DNA from: Cohnella fermenti
GTDB lineage: Bacteria; Bacillota; Bacilli; Paenibacillales; Paenibacillaceae
Reading direction: 5' to 3'
NCBI RefSeq assembly: GCF_004801405.1
Contig: NZ_SSOB01000004.1
Span: forward strand, 62,001 to 126,000
Length of the DNA stretch: 64,000 bases
Shown here: positions 54,573 through 64,000 of the stretch, in pieces
How positions within the stretch are numbered: the stretch's first letter is position 1
How the letters are laid out: every line of letters begins with the position of its first letter
Notes under the pieces: generated by a model
What the model was told of the DNA's origin: nothing
Seen by the model: only the letters and a program-made list of their open reading frames with translations
The model's database searches: none
Translations under genes and position numbers: made by a program

Positions 54573-57500
54573 ATGAGGAACAGGCTTAGACGAGCGGTCG
54601 CGCAAACGCTGACCGTTGCGCTGCTCGCGGGATCGGCGTTCGGCTTGCCGCTGGGGACGGGGGTTAAGGAGGCAAGCGCGGCGGCGGCGCCGTCTTCCGT
54701 CAATCTCGGGTTCGAGACCGGCGACTTGACGGGATGGTCGAAGACGGGAACGGCCGCGGCACAGACGGCGGACAAGCACGGAGGCGCGTCCGCGGTCAAG
54801 CTGTCCGCGGCCAATTCGTCGATCGCGCAGACGATTACGGGAATCGAGCAGGGCAGCTATACGTTGTCCGCTTGGGTGAAGGGGTCGACGAGCAGCACGA
54901 GCAACGCGGCTGCGATGACGGCGACGAACACCGGCGGTCCGGACACCCGGCTGCTGATCGACGGCTATATCAGCAGCACGGAATGGACGCAGGTGTCTCT
55001 GCGCAACGTGCTCGTCTATAACGGGCAAGCGACGGTCACGTTCGCATCCGGAAGCGGGACGAACCTGATGGTGGACGACATCGAGCTTACGCTCGACAGC
55101 AGCGACGAGAATCCGGTGGCCAACTGGGACTTCGAGACCGGCTCGCTTGCCGGCTGGACAATCGATGCGGGAACGGCAGCGGTAGGCAGCAGCTCGGATA
55201 CGGGAACGAACGCAGCCGTGCTGAGCGCAGACTCGCAGATCAGCCAGACGGTTGCGGTCAAGCCGAACACCGATTATATCGCGACGGTTCGCGCGAAGGT
55301 CGATCGCCAGGATACGTGGGAGACAATCTACCAGAGCAACTACCTCGGCAATACGGGGCAACTGGTCAACGTCACCGCTTACGGCGACCGGATCAACCTC
55401 GGGGTCAAGAACCTGAGCGGAACCGTGCTGCGCCAAGCGCCGGACGGCACGGCGGGCTATGCGCTGCTGACGATCCGCTTCAAGACGGGACCAAGCGACG
55501 ACCAGGTCGTTCTGTACGCGAATACGCTCAACGACGAGAACTATCGGAAGAGCGTGCAGACGTACAATTCGCAGGGCGGGAACGCCAGCCATGACGGCTG
55601 GACGGGCAACGGCACGGACAAGGCTTACGTCGACAACTTCGACTTGTTCGAGATCGACAACAGCACGGTCAAGGGAGCGGACGTCTCCTTCCTGCCGGTC
55701 ATCGAGGACAACGGCGGCAAGTACTTCGCCAACGGCGTTCAACAGGACTGCTTGACGATTCTCGCCAACCACGGCGTCAATGCGGTCACGGGGATGCTGT
55801 TCGTGCACGCGGGCAACGCCATCTACGATCAGAGCAGCCCGAAGCAGCAGCAGTACACGGACTTCACGGACGAGGACGGCAATCCGTTCCCGTATACGAT
55901 GCAGGCCGGCTACTTCGACAAGACGCACGCGCTGGCATTGGCCGAGCGGGCGCAGGAATTGGACATCGGCTATCTGCCGAGCTTCCACTTCAGCGATGCC
56001 TGGATGAGTGCGGGCAAGGCGTTCACACCGCTGGACTGGATGTACAAGAACTCCAGCGGCGCGCTGGTCGACCAGTCGCTCGACGAGATGACGACGACAA
56101 TGTACAACTACGTGTATGACTTCATCAAGGCGCTCGTCGATCAGGGCACGACGCCGATGGGCGTCAAGATCGGCAACGAGCAGGACGGCGGCATCGCCTG
56201 GCCGAACGGCAAGGGCTACAGCTCCTCCGGCTTCAAGGCGCTGATCAACGCGGCTTACGATGCGGTGCACGATGCGGCGCCGGGCGTCAGCGCATTCATT
56301 CATACGAATAACGGCTACAATCCGGACAATTCCAATACGGTATTCGGGAAGCTGACTTCGAACGGCGTCAAGTTCGACGGGCAAGCGTACTCGTTGTACG
56401 GCGGACATACGAGCGATGCCATTCCTTCGATGCTGACGAACGATATCGCGAATTATCCGGACCAGGATTATCTCGACGTCGAGACCGGCTATTCGTTCAC
56501 CAAGTACAACCCGGACTATGCCGACGAGAGCGGCTCGATGGGACAGACGGCTTATTATGTCGCGAGCAGTCCGAATGGGCAGTACAACTGGCTGCTCGAT
56601 TACATGCAGGCGCTGCGGGAAGTGGCGAATCCGCATGACCGGATGAGGGGCTTCTTCTACTGGGAGACCGACTGGATCGTCGTCGAAGGCGCGGGCTACG
56701 CGACTCGCGGCGCGAACACGGTCGACCGGCGGACGATGTTCAACAACGGCGACACGTCCATCAAGGAGATGGGCAGCACCGCGAACGGCAAGATGGGCGA
56801 CATGATGGACAGCATGTACGCTTACCTGTGGAGAGGTCATGCGAAGAACAAGCCGGAGACGGCGCAGACGCCGCTCAAGGGCTTCGGCACGTACAGCGTG
56901 ACCAAGACAAGCCCGACCGGCATTACGCTTAACCAATCCGCTCTGAGCCTGACCGAAGGCAAGACGACGAGGCTGCTGCCGACGATCGCGCCGGACTCGA
57001 ACGCAAGCTCGAACAAGCTCGTGTTCGACAGCAGCCTGACGTGGACATCGAGCGATCCGAGCGTCGCGAAGGTGAATGCGGCCGGCTATGTCACCGCCGT
57101 CGGAACGGGAACGGCCCGCATTACGGCGACGACTGTCGACGGCGGCTTATCGGCATCGGCCGACGTGACGGTTGTGCCGCCGACGGATGCGGCCGGTTTG
57201 ACCTTGAAGGTCGGCGGCAGCGTGCCGGGCAGCACGGTCAGTGCGAAGGTGTGGGACCAGCAGACGCTGGTTGCGACACTGCCGGCCGGCACGACGAACA
57301 AGCGCGTCACGTTCACGTCCAGCGACCCGAGCGTGGCTTCCTTCCTCGGCGAGTTCTGGCAATCGTCGAACCCGGGAACGCTGTACCAGCAGTCGGACGT
57401 GACCGCGAACGTCAAGCTGAACGTCAAGCATGACGGCACGACGGTCATCACCGCTACATCGGCGGATGGGCTGGCTTCGGCTTCCTACACGCTGAACGTC

Positions 57501-60500
57501 ACCAAGATTCCGGTGGCAAGCGTGACGCTGAACAAGACGAGCGCCACCGTCAGCCTGGGCCGGACGCAGCAATTGACGGCGACGGTCGCTCCGGCGGACG
57601 CCAGCTTCAACACGCTTAGCTGGACGTCTTCCGATCCGACCGTTGCGACGGTCGATGCGAGCGGGCTGGTCACGACGCTTGCGACCGGCACGACGACGAT
57701 TACGGCGACGTCGGACGACGACGCCTCGATCAAGGCGACAAGCGTTATCACCGTTGTTCCGGTTATGGTGACGGGCATCTCCTTAAGCAAGTCCGCGCTC
57801 AATATCATGGTCGATTCCACGAAGCCGATCGTGGCGATTCTGGCGCCGGACGACGCTTATAACAAGACGGTGAATTGGACGTCCTCCGACGAGACGGTCG
57901 CGACCGTCGATGCGAACGGCAATGTGACGGGCGTGACGGTCGGCACGGCGACGATTACGGCAACGACGGCGGACGGAGGTTATACGGCGACGACGACCGT
58001 CACGGTGCAGTCCACTCCGGTGGCCGTAACGGGAGTCGCGCTCGATGTCGGCTCTTATTACTTCGCGTCGGATTACTTCTCGACGACGAATCCGGCGGCC
58101 GACGCTCCGACGAAGCAGTTGGTTGCCAACGTCGTGCCTGCGGACGCGACGAACACGGACGTCGTCTGGACGTCCAACAATCCGACGATCGCGTCGGTTG
58201 ACGCCTACGGCAAGGTGACCGCGATCAAGGCGGGCGTGGCGGTTATTGCCGCCAAGACGAAGGACGGGTCCTTCGAGGCCGACGCGACCGTGTATGTGCC
58301 TTCCGTCAGCGAGAGCTTCGACAATCGGACGCTCGCGGACAATTGGTCGGCGGCGGCAGGCTCGGCAGCCGCCTTCGCGACCGTCGGGGTCGCGGCGCCG
58401 GCGGGAGTCGGCAGCCAGGTGTTCTCGCTGGCCTCGAGCGGCAGCGGCGCCCGGGCGGAGTACAAGAGCTTCTCCGTCGCGAACAACAAGATCGTGCTGA
58501 ACTTCGATTGGAACGTGGGCGCTCCCGGCTACGGCACGGGTCAACTGCGCATCCAGGACAGCGCGCACAACAACTACATTACCTTCGGCATTCCGACGGG
58601 AGGCAGCAGCTCGATCGTGTACGATACGAGCGCAGCGATCGTCTCGAATACGGCCATAACGGGCACCGCCGTTGCCGCGAGCGGCTTCAAGACGGCAAGC
58701 GCGACCTACAACGTGCAGGTGACGCTGGACATGGCCGCGAAGAAGACCAGCTTCACCTTGACGAACAAAGCCGATTCCGGCATGACGACGACGGTCAGCA
58801 ATCTGGCCTTCGATTCCGGCACGGCGTTCAACAACAATCTCGGTTATCTGGAGTTCTACACGACCCGTCCAACCGGCACGACAGCGACTTGGACGACGTG
58901 GCTCGACAACTTCAACGTCTACACGGCCGTTCCGGCTCCGGTATCGGTGACGCTGAGCAAGAGCTCGCTCAGCCTGCTGGACATTCCGGGGACGCCGGGG
59001 AATACGGCGCAGCTCACGGCCGCGGTCAATCCGAACATGGCGGGCGTCGACCAATCGGTAACGTGGTCGTCCAGCGACACGTCCGTCGCAACGGTCGGCA
59101 GCTCGGGCCTTGTTACGGCCATCGCAGACGGCGACGCGGTCATTACCGCGACTTCGACGGCGAATACGGCTCTGTCGGCCAGCGCTGCGGTCAGCGTTCA
59201 CCCGATTATTCCGGTGGAAGCGATCGGCATCAAGAACGGTTCGGGCGAGGCGATCGACGGAACGATCGTCAATCTGAGCTCGGGCAGCATCCTTCAATTG
59301 ACATCCATCATGAACCCGGGCACCGCCGACTATCGGTCGATCGCCTGGAGCTCCAGCAAGACCGGAGTGGCGACGGTCGACTCTTCGGGTCTTCTGACCG
59401 CCGTAGGTCCGGGAGAAGCGACGATTACGCTGACGGTCGACGCTTATGCGGATAAGGGGGGCTACCAAGGCTCGACCTCCTTCACCCTCGTTGTGTCCGG
59501 AGACGCGGTGCTGAACACGCTCGCGCTTCAGACGGCAATCGAGCAAGCCATTGCCGCCAAGACCTATGCGGACGATTACTATACGGCCGATAGCCTGAGC
59601 GCCTACAAGTCGGCATTGACGACGGCGCAGAACGATCTGGCTGCCGCAAGCTCGGAGCAATGGGACGTGAGCTATCAGAGCCGTATCGATGGCGACGCGG
59701 CTGCACTGAACGAGGCGGCGGGCGGACTGGCGAAGAGCTCCGTCATCCCGGCGACCGGCGTCGCGTTGACGCCTTCCGCGCTCACGCTGACGGCGGGCAA
59801 GTCGGGGCAGTTGACCGCCTCCGTCGCACCGGCTTACAGCACGAGCCAAGTACAGACCTGGACATCGAGCGATCCGGCGGTAGCCGTCGTCGCGAACGGC
59901 GTCGTAACCGCCGTCGGCGTCGGTACGGCGACGATCACGGCCGCGACCGAGAACGGCAAGACGGCACAGGCCGCGGTGACGGTAACCTCGGACCTGTCGA
60001 GCGGCTATGCGTCGAACGGCGGCTCGATTGCGGCCAACAAGACGAAGTCGGGCTATTATCCTTACACGCCGGTCACGAGCGGCACGGCATGGACAAGCGG
60101 CGCGAACTTGCAGACGTCCGGAACGCCGGTCACCTGGCAGATCGATCTGGGCTCCTTGGCCCGTATCGACAACGTCAAGATGACGTTCTGGCAGACGATG
60201 AAGTTCAGCCTCGAGGTGTCGAACGACGGCACGAACTGGACGACCGCCGTCGATAATTCCGCCAGCTTCGGCGGGGCGACGACCGTCTTCACGACGGCGA
60301 TGCCGGCGAATACGGTCGGCCAGCATATTCGCTTGACGATTTACGGCGTCTCCACGACGACCGACTGGGTAGGGCTCGTCTACTTCCAGGCGAACGGCGC
60401 GTTCATCTCGACGCCGGCTTCGATCTCGCTGGATCGCAATTCGGCTTCGCTGAACATCGGCGAGACGCTCCAGCTCGCCGCCTCGTTGGCGCCGACGAAT

Positions 60501-63500
60501 GCCGATCCTCGCGTGACGTGGGCATCGAGCGACACGGGAATCGCGACGGTAAGCGCGAGCGGCCTGGTTACGGCAATCGGCGGCGGCACGGCGACGATTA
60601 CGGCATCCTCTTCGAACGGGCTGACCGCCCTTGCGACGGTAAGCGTAACAGGAGCAGCCGTGTCGGTTGCCGGAGTCGGAGTCGCTCCGTCCGAGCTGAG
60701 CCTTGAGGTCGGAACGACCGGGCAGTTGACGGCGACGGTGCTTCCGAGCGATGCGACCAACAAGAGCGTGACGTGGTCGACGAGCGACGCGAATGTCGCT
60801 GCGGTCGACGCGGGCGGCGTCGTGACCGCGAAGGCCGCGGGTACGGCCGTCATCACCGCGACAACGGCAGACGGCGCGAAGACGGCGACCGCGACCGTGA
60901 CGGTTACGGCGATCCCGAGCGACCGCGTGGCAGTCGCGCCGGTAGCGGCTCTGCAGAACGGCTCGCGCTCCGACTTCATCATGGGCGCGGACGTCTCCGA
61001 GCTGCATGAGCTGGAGAAGTACGGCAAGAAGTTCTACGATACCGACGGCTCGGAACTGAGCGCGCTTCAGATTCTGCAGAACCACGGCGTGAACTACATC
61101 CGGCTGCGCCTCTGGAACGATCCGACCGACGCGTTCGGCGATCCGATCGGCGGCGGCAACACCGACCTGGCCAGCGTCATCGCGACGGCCAAGAACGCGA
61201 AGTCGCTCGGCATGAAGGTGCTGCTCGACTTCCATTACAGCGACTTCTGGGCCGACCCCGGCAAGCAGAACAAGCCGAAGGCCTGGGCGAACGACACCGG
61301 CGCGACGCTGCAGCAAGACGTGTACGACTTCACCTACGCTTCGATCGACGCGATGAGGGAAGCCGGCGCGCTTCCGGATATGGTGCAGATCGGCAACGAG
61401 ATCAACGGAGGTCTGCTGTGGACCGACGGCAACTCGGCATCGAAGGCGGCTCCGCTGCTGCAGAAGGCTTCCGAGGCCGTGCGCGCGGTCGACTCCGGCA
61501 TCCAGATCATGATTCACCTGGCCGGCAGCTCCAGCGGCGCGGCGAGCTCGTTCACGACCAACTTCGACGCTTGGACAAGCGGCTCGACGGCCGTCGACTT
61601 CGACTTGATCGGCATCTCGGCTTATCCGTACTGGCATGGCACGATCGCGCAGAACGCGACCATCCTCAGCACGCTGGCAAGCCGTTACAACAAGCCGGTC
61701 GTCGTCGCCGAGACGGCGTACGCCTGGACGCTTGAGCCGGGCGACGAGACGATCAACAACTTCGACCAGACGAGCGCGAACACGGCGGGCTATACGCCGA
61801 CTCCGCAAGGGCAAGCCGCGGAGCTGCGCGATATCATCAACAATCTGGCGAACGTCCCGAACGATATGGGGCTTGGCTTGTTCTACTGGGGAGCCGATTG
61901 GCTGCCGGGGAACGATACGGGCTGGATCACGGGACAAGGAAGCGGCTGGGAGAATCAGGCGCTGTTCGACTACACCGGCAAGGCGCTGCCGTCCATCGAC
62001 GTCTTCAACCTGGTGCGCACTTCGACCGCAACGCCGGCTTCCCTGCTGACGGCGACCGAACCGTACTACACGACGATCAACGCCGGCAGCTCGCCCAGCT
62101 TGCCTTCGACGGTAAGCGGCCGATACAGCGACGGCTACTATAAGAGCGTTGCCGTCGATTCCTGGGATACGAGCGCGATCAGCCTGTCCACGCCGGGCAT
62201 CTATACGGCGCTCGGAACGGTGGGCGGCGTCGCGGGAGCGGCGAAGGCCGTCGTTACGGTTCAGTCGGCTCAACCGACGAATCTTGTCGTGAGCCCGGGG
62301 CTGGAGACCGCATCCTCCAATTGGACGATCAATTCGCCGCTGACGCGCAAGAGCAATGCGACCGACGCTCATGCCGGTTCGTACGCGCTGCACTTCAGCA
62401 CGACGACGACGGCGAAGACGGCCTATCAGACCATCACCGGTCTTGCGAACGGGACGTATACGTATTCCGTCTGGGCGGAAGCTTACAACGACCCGGCCAG
62501 CCCGGACGTGTTCATCTACGCGACCGGCTACGACGCCGCCGATTCCGCGGCGACACTGAAGCAGAGCGTCACGTTCGGAAGCTGGGGCGCATGGAATCAG
62601 TATTCGATTACGGTGCCTGTCACTTCGGGGACCGTTACGATCGGGGTGAGCGTCAAGGCGGCCGGAACGATGTACGGCGACTTCGACGACTTCTACTTCG
62701 GATTGCCGCCGGCGGACGCCGACCCGAGCACGCTTGTGCAGACGGTCGCCGTACAGACCATCGACGGCACGGAACTGGAAGACGGAGATACGATCACGGC
62801 AGCGTCTCCTTACGTGAAGCTGTCGACCGCAACTCCCGACGCCACTATTTTCTACTCGATTGATGGCAGCACGCCTGCGTATTCAAGCGGTTCGAGCACA
62901 ACGCTTGTGTACACGGGACCGATCCGGGTAGCGAGCAACACGGTGCTGAAGTTCTACGCGACGGCTCCGGGGTATGTGAACAGCCCGGTCAGCACTTACG
63001 CCTTCAAGTACGACTCCTCGGATGCGGGCTCCGCGGCGACCGGGGGCGGCTTCGAACAGGCCGGAGATCTGGGCGGCTGGACGCTGACGGGCGTCGCGCA
63101 GGGCGACGACAACGCCACATATGTCTTCGACAGCGTGGCGGACGCCGCGAAGGGCGTCGTCTTCGCAGGCGGCTCGCAGTTCAAATATTGGCAACTGGGC
63201 GCCTACAGCTTCACGCTGTCCCGCACGATTACCGGCCTTGCGGACGGCGTGTACAAGCTGTCGGCCGTCTCGTCCGGCAAGAGCAACTATGCGACGGATG
63301 CGGCGGGCAGAGCGACGAACAACGCCGCGGTCGCGACGCTGACACTGAAGGCATCGACGCCGACGACACAGGCATCGGCGAATGTCATCAACCAGGGCAC
63401 GGCCAGCGGAACGGGCTGGAACGTATGGCATACGTTCAGCGTATCGAACATCGTCGTGACCGACGGCACGGTTACGATTGCGTTCGAAGCATCGGCAGCG

Positions 63501-64000
63501 GCCGATTACTGGGGTTACCTGGACGACATCAAGCTCGTTCGCGTCGGAGATTATGCGAGCGGTTCGATCTCCGGTACGGTGAAGGATACGTCCGATCATC
63601 CGGTTGCCGGGGCGACGGTCGAACTGACGCTGAACGGCAGCGCGATCGCCGACACGACAACGGACGAGAACGGGGACTACTCGTTCGAATCGGTGCTCGC
63701 GGGCGGAGGCTACACGGTAAGCGCCGGCAAGGCCGGTTATACGAGTGGCAGCATTACGGAAGTGACGGTTGTCGAAGGCAACAGCACGACGGGCATCAAC
63801 CCGGTTGTGACGGCGGATGCCGTTGCGGCCACCGGAGTCGAGCTGAACAAGACGACAATTAGCCTGGCACCCGGCGGCACGGACACGTTAATCGCAACGG
63901 TGAAGCCGAGCAACGCGACGAATCAAGACGTCACGTGGACGTCCAGCAACGAGACGGTAGCGACGGTCAGCGAGAGCGGCGTCGTGACGGCGGTCGGCGA
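54573..64000 (+). CDS. Giant secreted protein with two GH53 endo-galactanase domains, 3' end beyond the window
   Basis: At least 3142 residues, open to the window edge. Signal peptide ending KEASA, two CBM4/9-like modules (about 42-350), then a first GH53 domain (about 367-750; acid/base E536 in KIGNEQDGG, nucleophile E637 in VETGYSF). About eight BIG2-type Ig repeats (WTSSDPTVATVDASG-like), a jelly-roll module, an F5/8-like module (GYASNGGSIAANKTKSGYYP) and a short helical stretch follow. The second GH53 domain (about 2137-2480) is closer to the classic type: MGADVSELHELE, QIGNEINGG (E2276), GISAYPYWHGT and AETAYAWT (E2380). Further CBMs, a chitobiase C-terminal-like domain (ATIFYSIDGSTPAY), a carboxypeptidase-regulatory-like domain and another BIG2 complete the visible part. 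AGGAGG precedes the ATG. It should cut beta-1,4-galactan at the cell surface. Confidence 0.88.
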   Translation, partial: MRNRLRRAVAQTLTVALLAGSAFGLPLGTGVKEASAAAAPSSVNLGFETGDLTGWSKTGTAAAQTADKHGGASAVKLSAANSSIAQTITGIEQGSYTLSAWVKGSTSSTSNAAAMTATNTGGPDTRLLIDGYISSTEWTQVSLRNVLVYNGQATVTFASGSGTNLMVDDIELTLDSSDENPVANWDFETGSLAGWTIDAGTAAVGSSSDTGTNAAVLSADSQISQTVAVKPNTDYIATVRAKVDRQDTWETIYQSNYLGNTGQLVNVTAYGDRINLGVKNLSGTVLRQAPDGTAGYALLTIRFKTGPSDDQVVLYANTLNDENYRKSVQTYNSQGGNASHDGWTGNGTDKAYVDNFDLFEIDNSTVKGADVSFLPVIEDNGGKYFANGVQQDCLTILANHGVNAVTGMLFVHAGNAIYDQSSPKQQQYTDFTDEDGNPFPYTMQAGYFDKTHALALAERAQELDIGYLPSFHFSDAWMSAGKAFTPLDWMYKNSSGALVDQSLDEMTTTMYNYVYDFIKALVDQGTTPMGVKIGNEQDGGIAWPNGKGYSSSGFKALINAAYDAVHDAAPGVSAFIHTNNGYNPDNSNTVFGKLTSNGVKFDGQAYSLYGGHTSDAIPSMLTNDIANYPDQDYLDVETGYSFTKYNPDYADESGSMGQTAYYVASSPNGQYNWLLDYMQALREVANPHDRMRGFFYWETDWIVVEGAGYATRGANTVDRRTMFNNGDTSIKEMGSTANGKMGDMMDSMYAYLWRGHAKNKPETAQTPLKGFGTYSVTKTSPTGITLNQSALSLTEGKTTRLLPTIAPDSNASSNKLVFDSSLTWTSSDPSVAKVNAAGYVTAVGTGTARITATTVDGGLSASADVTVVPPTDAAGLTLKVGGSVPGSTVSAKVWDQQTLVATLPAGTTNKRVTFTSSDPSVASFLGEFWQSSNPGTLYQQSDVTANVKLNVKHDGTTVITATSADGLASASYTLNVTKIPVASVTLNKTSATVSLGRTQQLTATVAPADASFNTLSWTSSDPTVATVDASGLVTTLATGTTTITATSDDDASIKATSVITVVPVMVTGISLSKSALNIMVDSTKPIVAILAPDDAYNKTVNWTSSDETVATVDANGNVTGVTVGTATITATTADGGYTATTTVTVQSTPVAVTGVALDVGSYYFASDYFSTTNPAADAPTKQLVANVVPADATNTDVVWTSNNPTIASVDAYGKVTAIKAGVAVIAAKTKDGSFEADATVYVPSVSESFDNRTLADNWSAAAGSAAAFATVGVAAPAGVGSQVFSLASSGSGARAEYKSFSVANNKIVLNFDWNVGAPGYGTGQLRIQDSAHNNYITFGIPTGGSSSIVYDTSAAIVSNTAITGTAVAASGFKTASATYNVQVTLDMAAKKTSFTLTNKADSGMTTTVSNLAFDSGTAFNNNLGYLEFYTTRPTGTTATWTTWLDNFNVYTAVPAPVSVTLSKSSLSLLDIPGTPGNTAQLTAAVNPNMAGVDQSVTWSSSDTSVATVGSSGLVTAIADGDAVITATSTANTALSASAAVSVHPIIPVEAIGIKNGSGEAIDGTIVNLSSGSILQLTSIMNPGTADYRSIAWSSSKTGVATVDSSGLLTAVGPGEATITLTVDAYADKGGYQGSTSFTLVVSGDAVLNTLALQTAIEQAIAAKTYADDYYTADSLSAYKSALTTAQNDLAAASSEQWDVSYQSRIDGDAAALNEAAGGLAKSSVIPATGVALTPSALTLTAGKSGQLTASVAPAYSTSQVQTWTSSDPAVAVVANGVVTAVGVGTATITAATENGKTAQAAVTVTSDLSSGYASNGGSIAANKTKSGYYPYTPVTSGTAWTSGANLQTSGTPVTWQIDLGSLARIDNVKMTFWQTMKFSLEVSNDGTNWTTAVDNSASFGGATTVFTTAMPANTVGQHIRLTIYGVSTTTDWVGLVYFQANGAFISTPASISLDRNSASLNIGETLQLAASLAPTNADPRVTWASSDTGIATVSASGLVTAIGGGTATITASSSNGLTALATVSVTGAAVSVAGVGVAPSELSLEVGTTGQLTATVLPSDATNKSVTWSTSDANVAAVDAGGVVTAKAAGTAVITATTADGAKTATATVTVTAIPSDRVAVAPVAALQNGSRSDFIMGADVSELHELEKYGKKFYDTDGSELSALQILQNHGVNYIRLRLWNDPTDAFGDPIGGGNTDLASVIATAKNAKSLGMKVLLDFHYSDFWADPGKQNKPKAWANDTGATLQQDVYDFTYASIDAMREAGALPDMVQIGNEINGGLLWTDGNSASKAAPLLQKASEAVRAVDSGIQIMIHLAGSSSGAASSFTTNFDAWTSGSTAVDFDLIGISAYPYWHGTIAQNATILSTLASRYNKPVVVAETAYAWTLEPGDETINNFDQTSANTAGYTPTPQGQAAELRDIINNLANVPNDMGLGLFYWGADWLPGNDTGWITGQGSGWENQALFDYTGKALPSIDVFNLVRTSTATPASLLTATEPYYTTINAGSSPSLPSTVSGRYSDGYYKSVAVDSWDTSAISLSTPGIYTALGTVGGVAGAAKAVVTVQSAQPTNLVVSPGLETASSNWTINSPLTRKSNATDAHAGSYALHFSTTTTAKTAYQTITGLANGTYTYSVWAEAYNDPASPDVFIYATGYDAADSAATLKQSVTFGSWGAWNQYSITVPVTSGTVTIGVSVKAAGTMYGDFDDFYFGLPPADADPSTLVQTVAVQTIDGTELEDGDTITAASPYVKLSTATPDATIFYSIDGSTPAYSSGSSTTLVYTGPIRVASNTVLKFYATAPGYVNSPVSTYAFKYDSSDAGSAATGGGFEQAGDLGGWTLTGVAQGDDNATYVFDSVADAAKGVVFAGGSQFKYWQLGAYSFTLSRTITGLADGVYKLSAVSSGKSNYATDAAGRATNNAAVATLTLKASTPTTQASANVINQGTASGTGWNVWHTFSVSNIVVTDGTVTIAFEASAAADYWGYLDDIKLVRVGDYASGSISGTVKDTSDHPVAGATVELTLNGSAIADTTTDENGDYSFESVLAGGGYTVSAGKAGYTSGSITEVTVVEGNSTTGINPVVTADAVAATGVELNKTTISLAPGGTDTLIATVKPSNATNQDVTWTSSNETVATVSESGVVTAVG

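Noticed and set aside
54498-56936. 812-codon open frame antisense to the GH53 gene
   Set aside because: Same reasoning: low-complexity Arg/Val-rich translation opposite a clear signal peptide and GH53 domain.
57783-62393. 1536-codon open frame antisense to the GH53 gene
   Set aside because: Arg-rich translation without domains, opposite a well-formed multidomain enzyme; a shadow of repetitive GC-rich coding sequence.

Overview
The window reads as a stretch of chromosome from a high-GC member of the Paenibacillaceae (Paenibacillus or Cohnella type). The basis is the YesM/YesN-like two-component systems, sugar ABC transporters encoded without their own ATPase, lipoprotein solute-binding proteins, strong AGGAGG ribosome-binding sites, a meso-diaminopimelate dehydrogenase and large secreted multidomain glycosidases. 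No rRNA, tRNA, phage module or classical CRISPR-cas locus was seen.

Layout. 1-2 kb: a cut-off IS1595-like transposase relative, a cluster of 24-bp repeats and a TetR regulator. 2.1-11.4 kb: carbohydrate locus 1 (solute-binding lipoprotein, two permeases, histidine kinase, response regulator, six-hairpin glycosidase, GH43-like protein). 11.4-12.3 kb: repeat-rich intergenic DNA. 12.3-13.5 kb: a MalY/PatB aminotransferase. 13.6-22.1 kb: locus 2, with a response regulator and histidine kinase divergent from a solute-binding protein, two permeases and a GH66 dextranase-like enzyme. 22-28.5 kb: guanine deaminase, a GT2 glycosyltransferase, a cytoplasmic-looking pectinesterase, a GNAT acetyltransferase and a two-gene chromate transporter, separated by repeat arrays. 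28.8-32.5 kb: a stress-type operon (XpaC-like, substrate-binding/VWA fusion, TelA). 33.2-38.5 kb: alpha/beta hydrolase with PadR, a TIM-barrel isomerase, glutamate dehydrogenase and diaminopimelate dehydrogenase. 38.6-64 kb: locus 3, apparently for beta-1,4-galactan or pectin side chains (membrane AraC regulator, solute-binding protein, two permeases, six-hairpin glycosidase, secreted GH42-like enzyme, response regulator, histidine kinase, and a giant secreted protein with two GH53 galactanase domains that runs off the window).

How the genes fit together. In each carbohydrate locus a membrane sensor probably detects an oligosaccharide, an AraC-type regulator switches on the transporter, secreted or imported glycosidases cut the glycan, and a shared ATPase encoded elsewhere (MsmX type) drives uptake. 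The GH53/GH42 pair, the GH43-like protein and the pectinesterase point to plant cell-wall pectin; GH66 points to alpha-1,6-glucan.

The most unusual signal is non-coding. A family of 18-bp palindromes (about TATGTGA-N4-TCACATA) recurs every 51-52 bp in arrays at 22.1, 26.3 and 33.0 kb, with a degenerate trace at 11.6 kb. The arrays at 22.1 and 33.0 kb are inverted, gap-free copies of one ~172-bp element. A second dispersed repeat lies near three of these sites.
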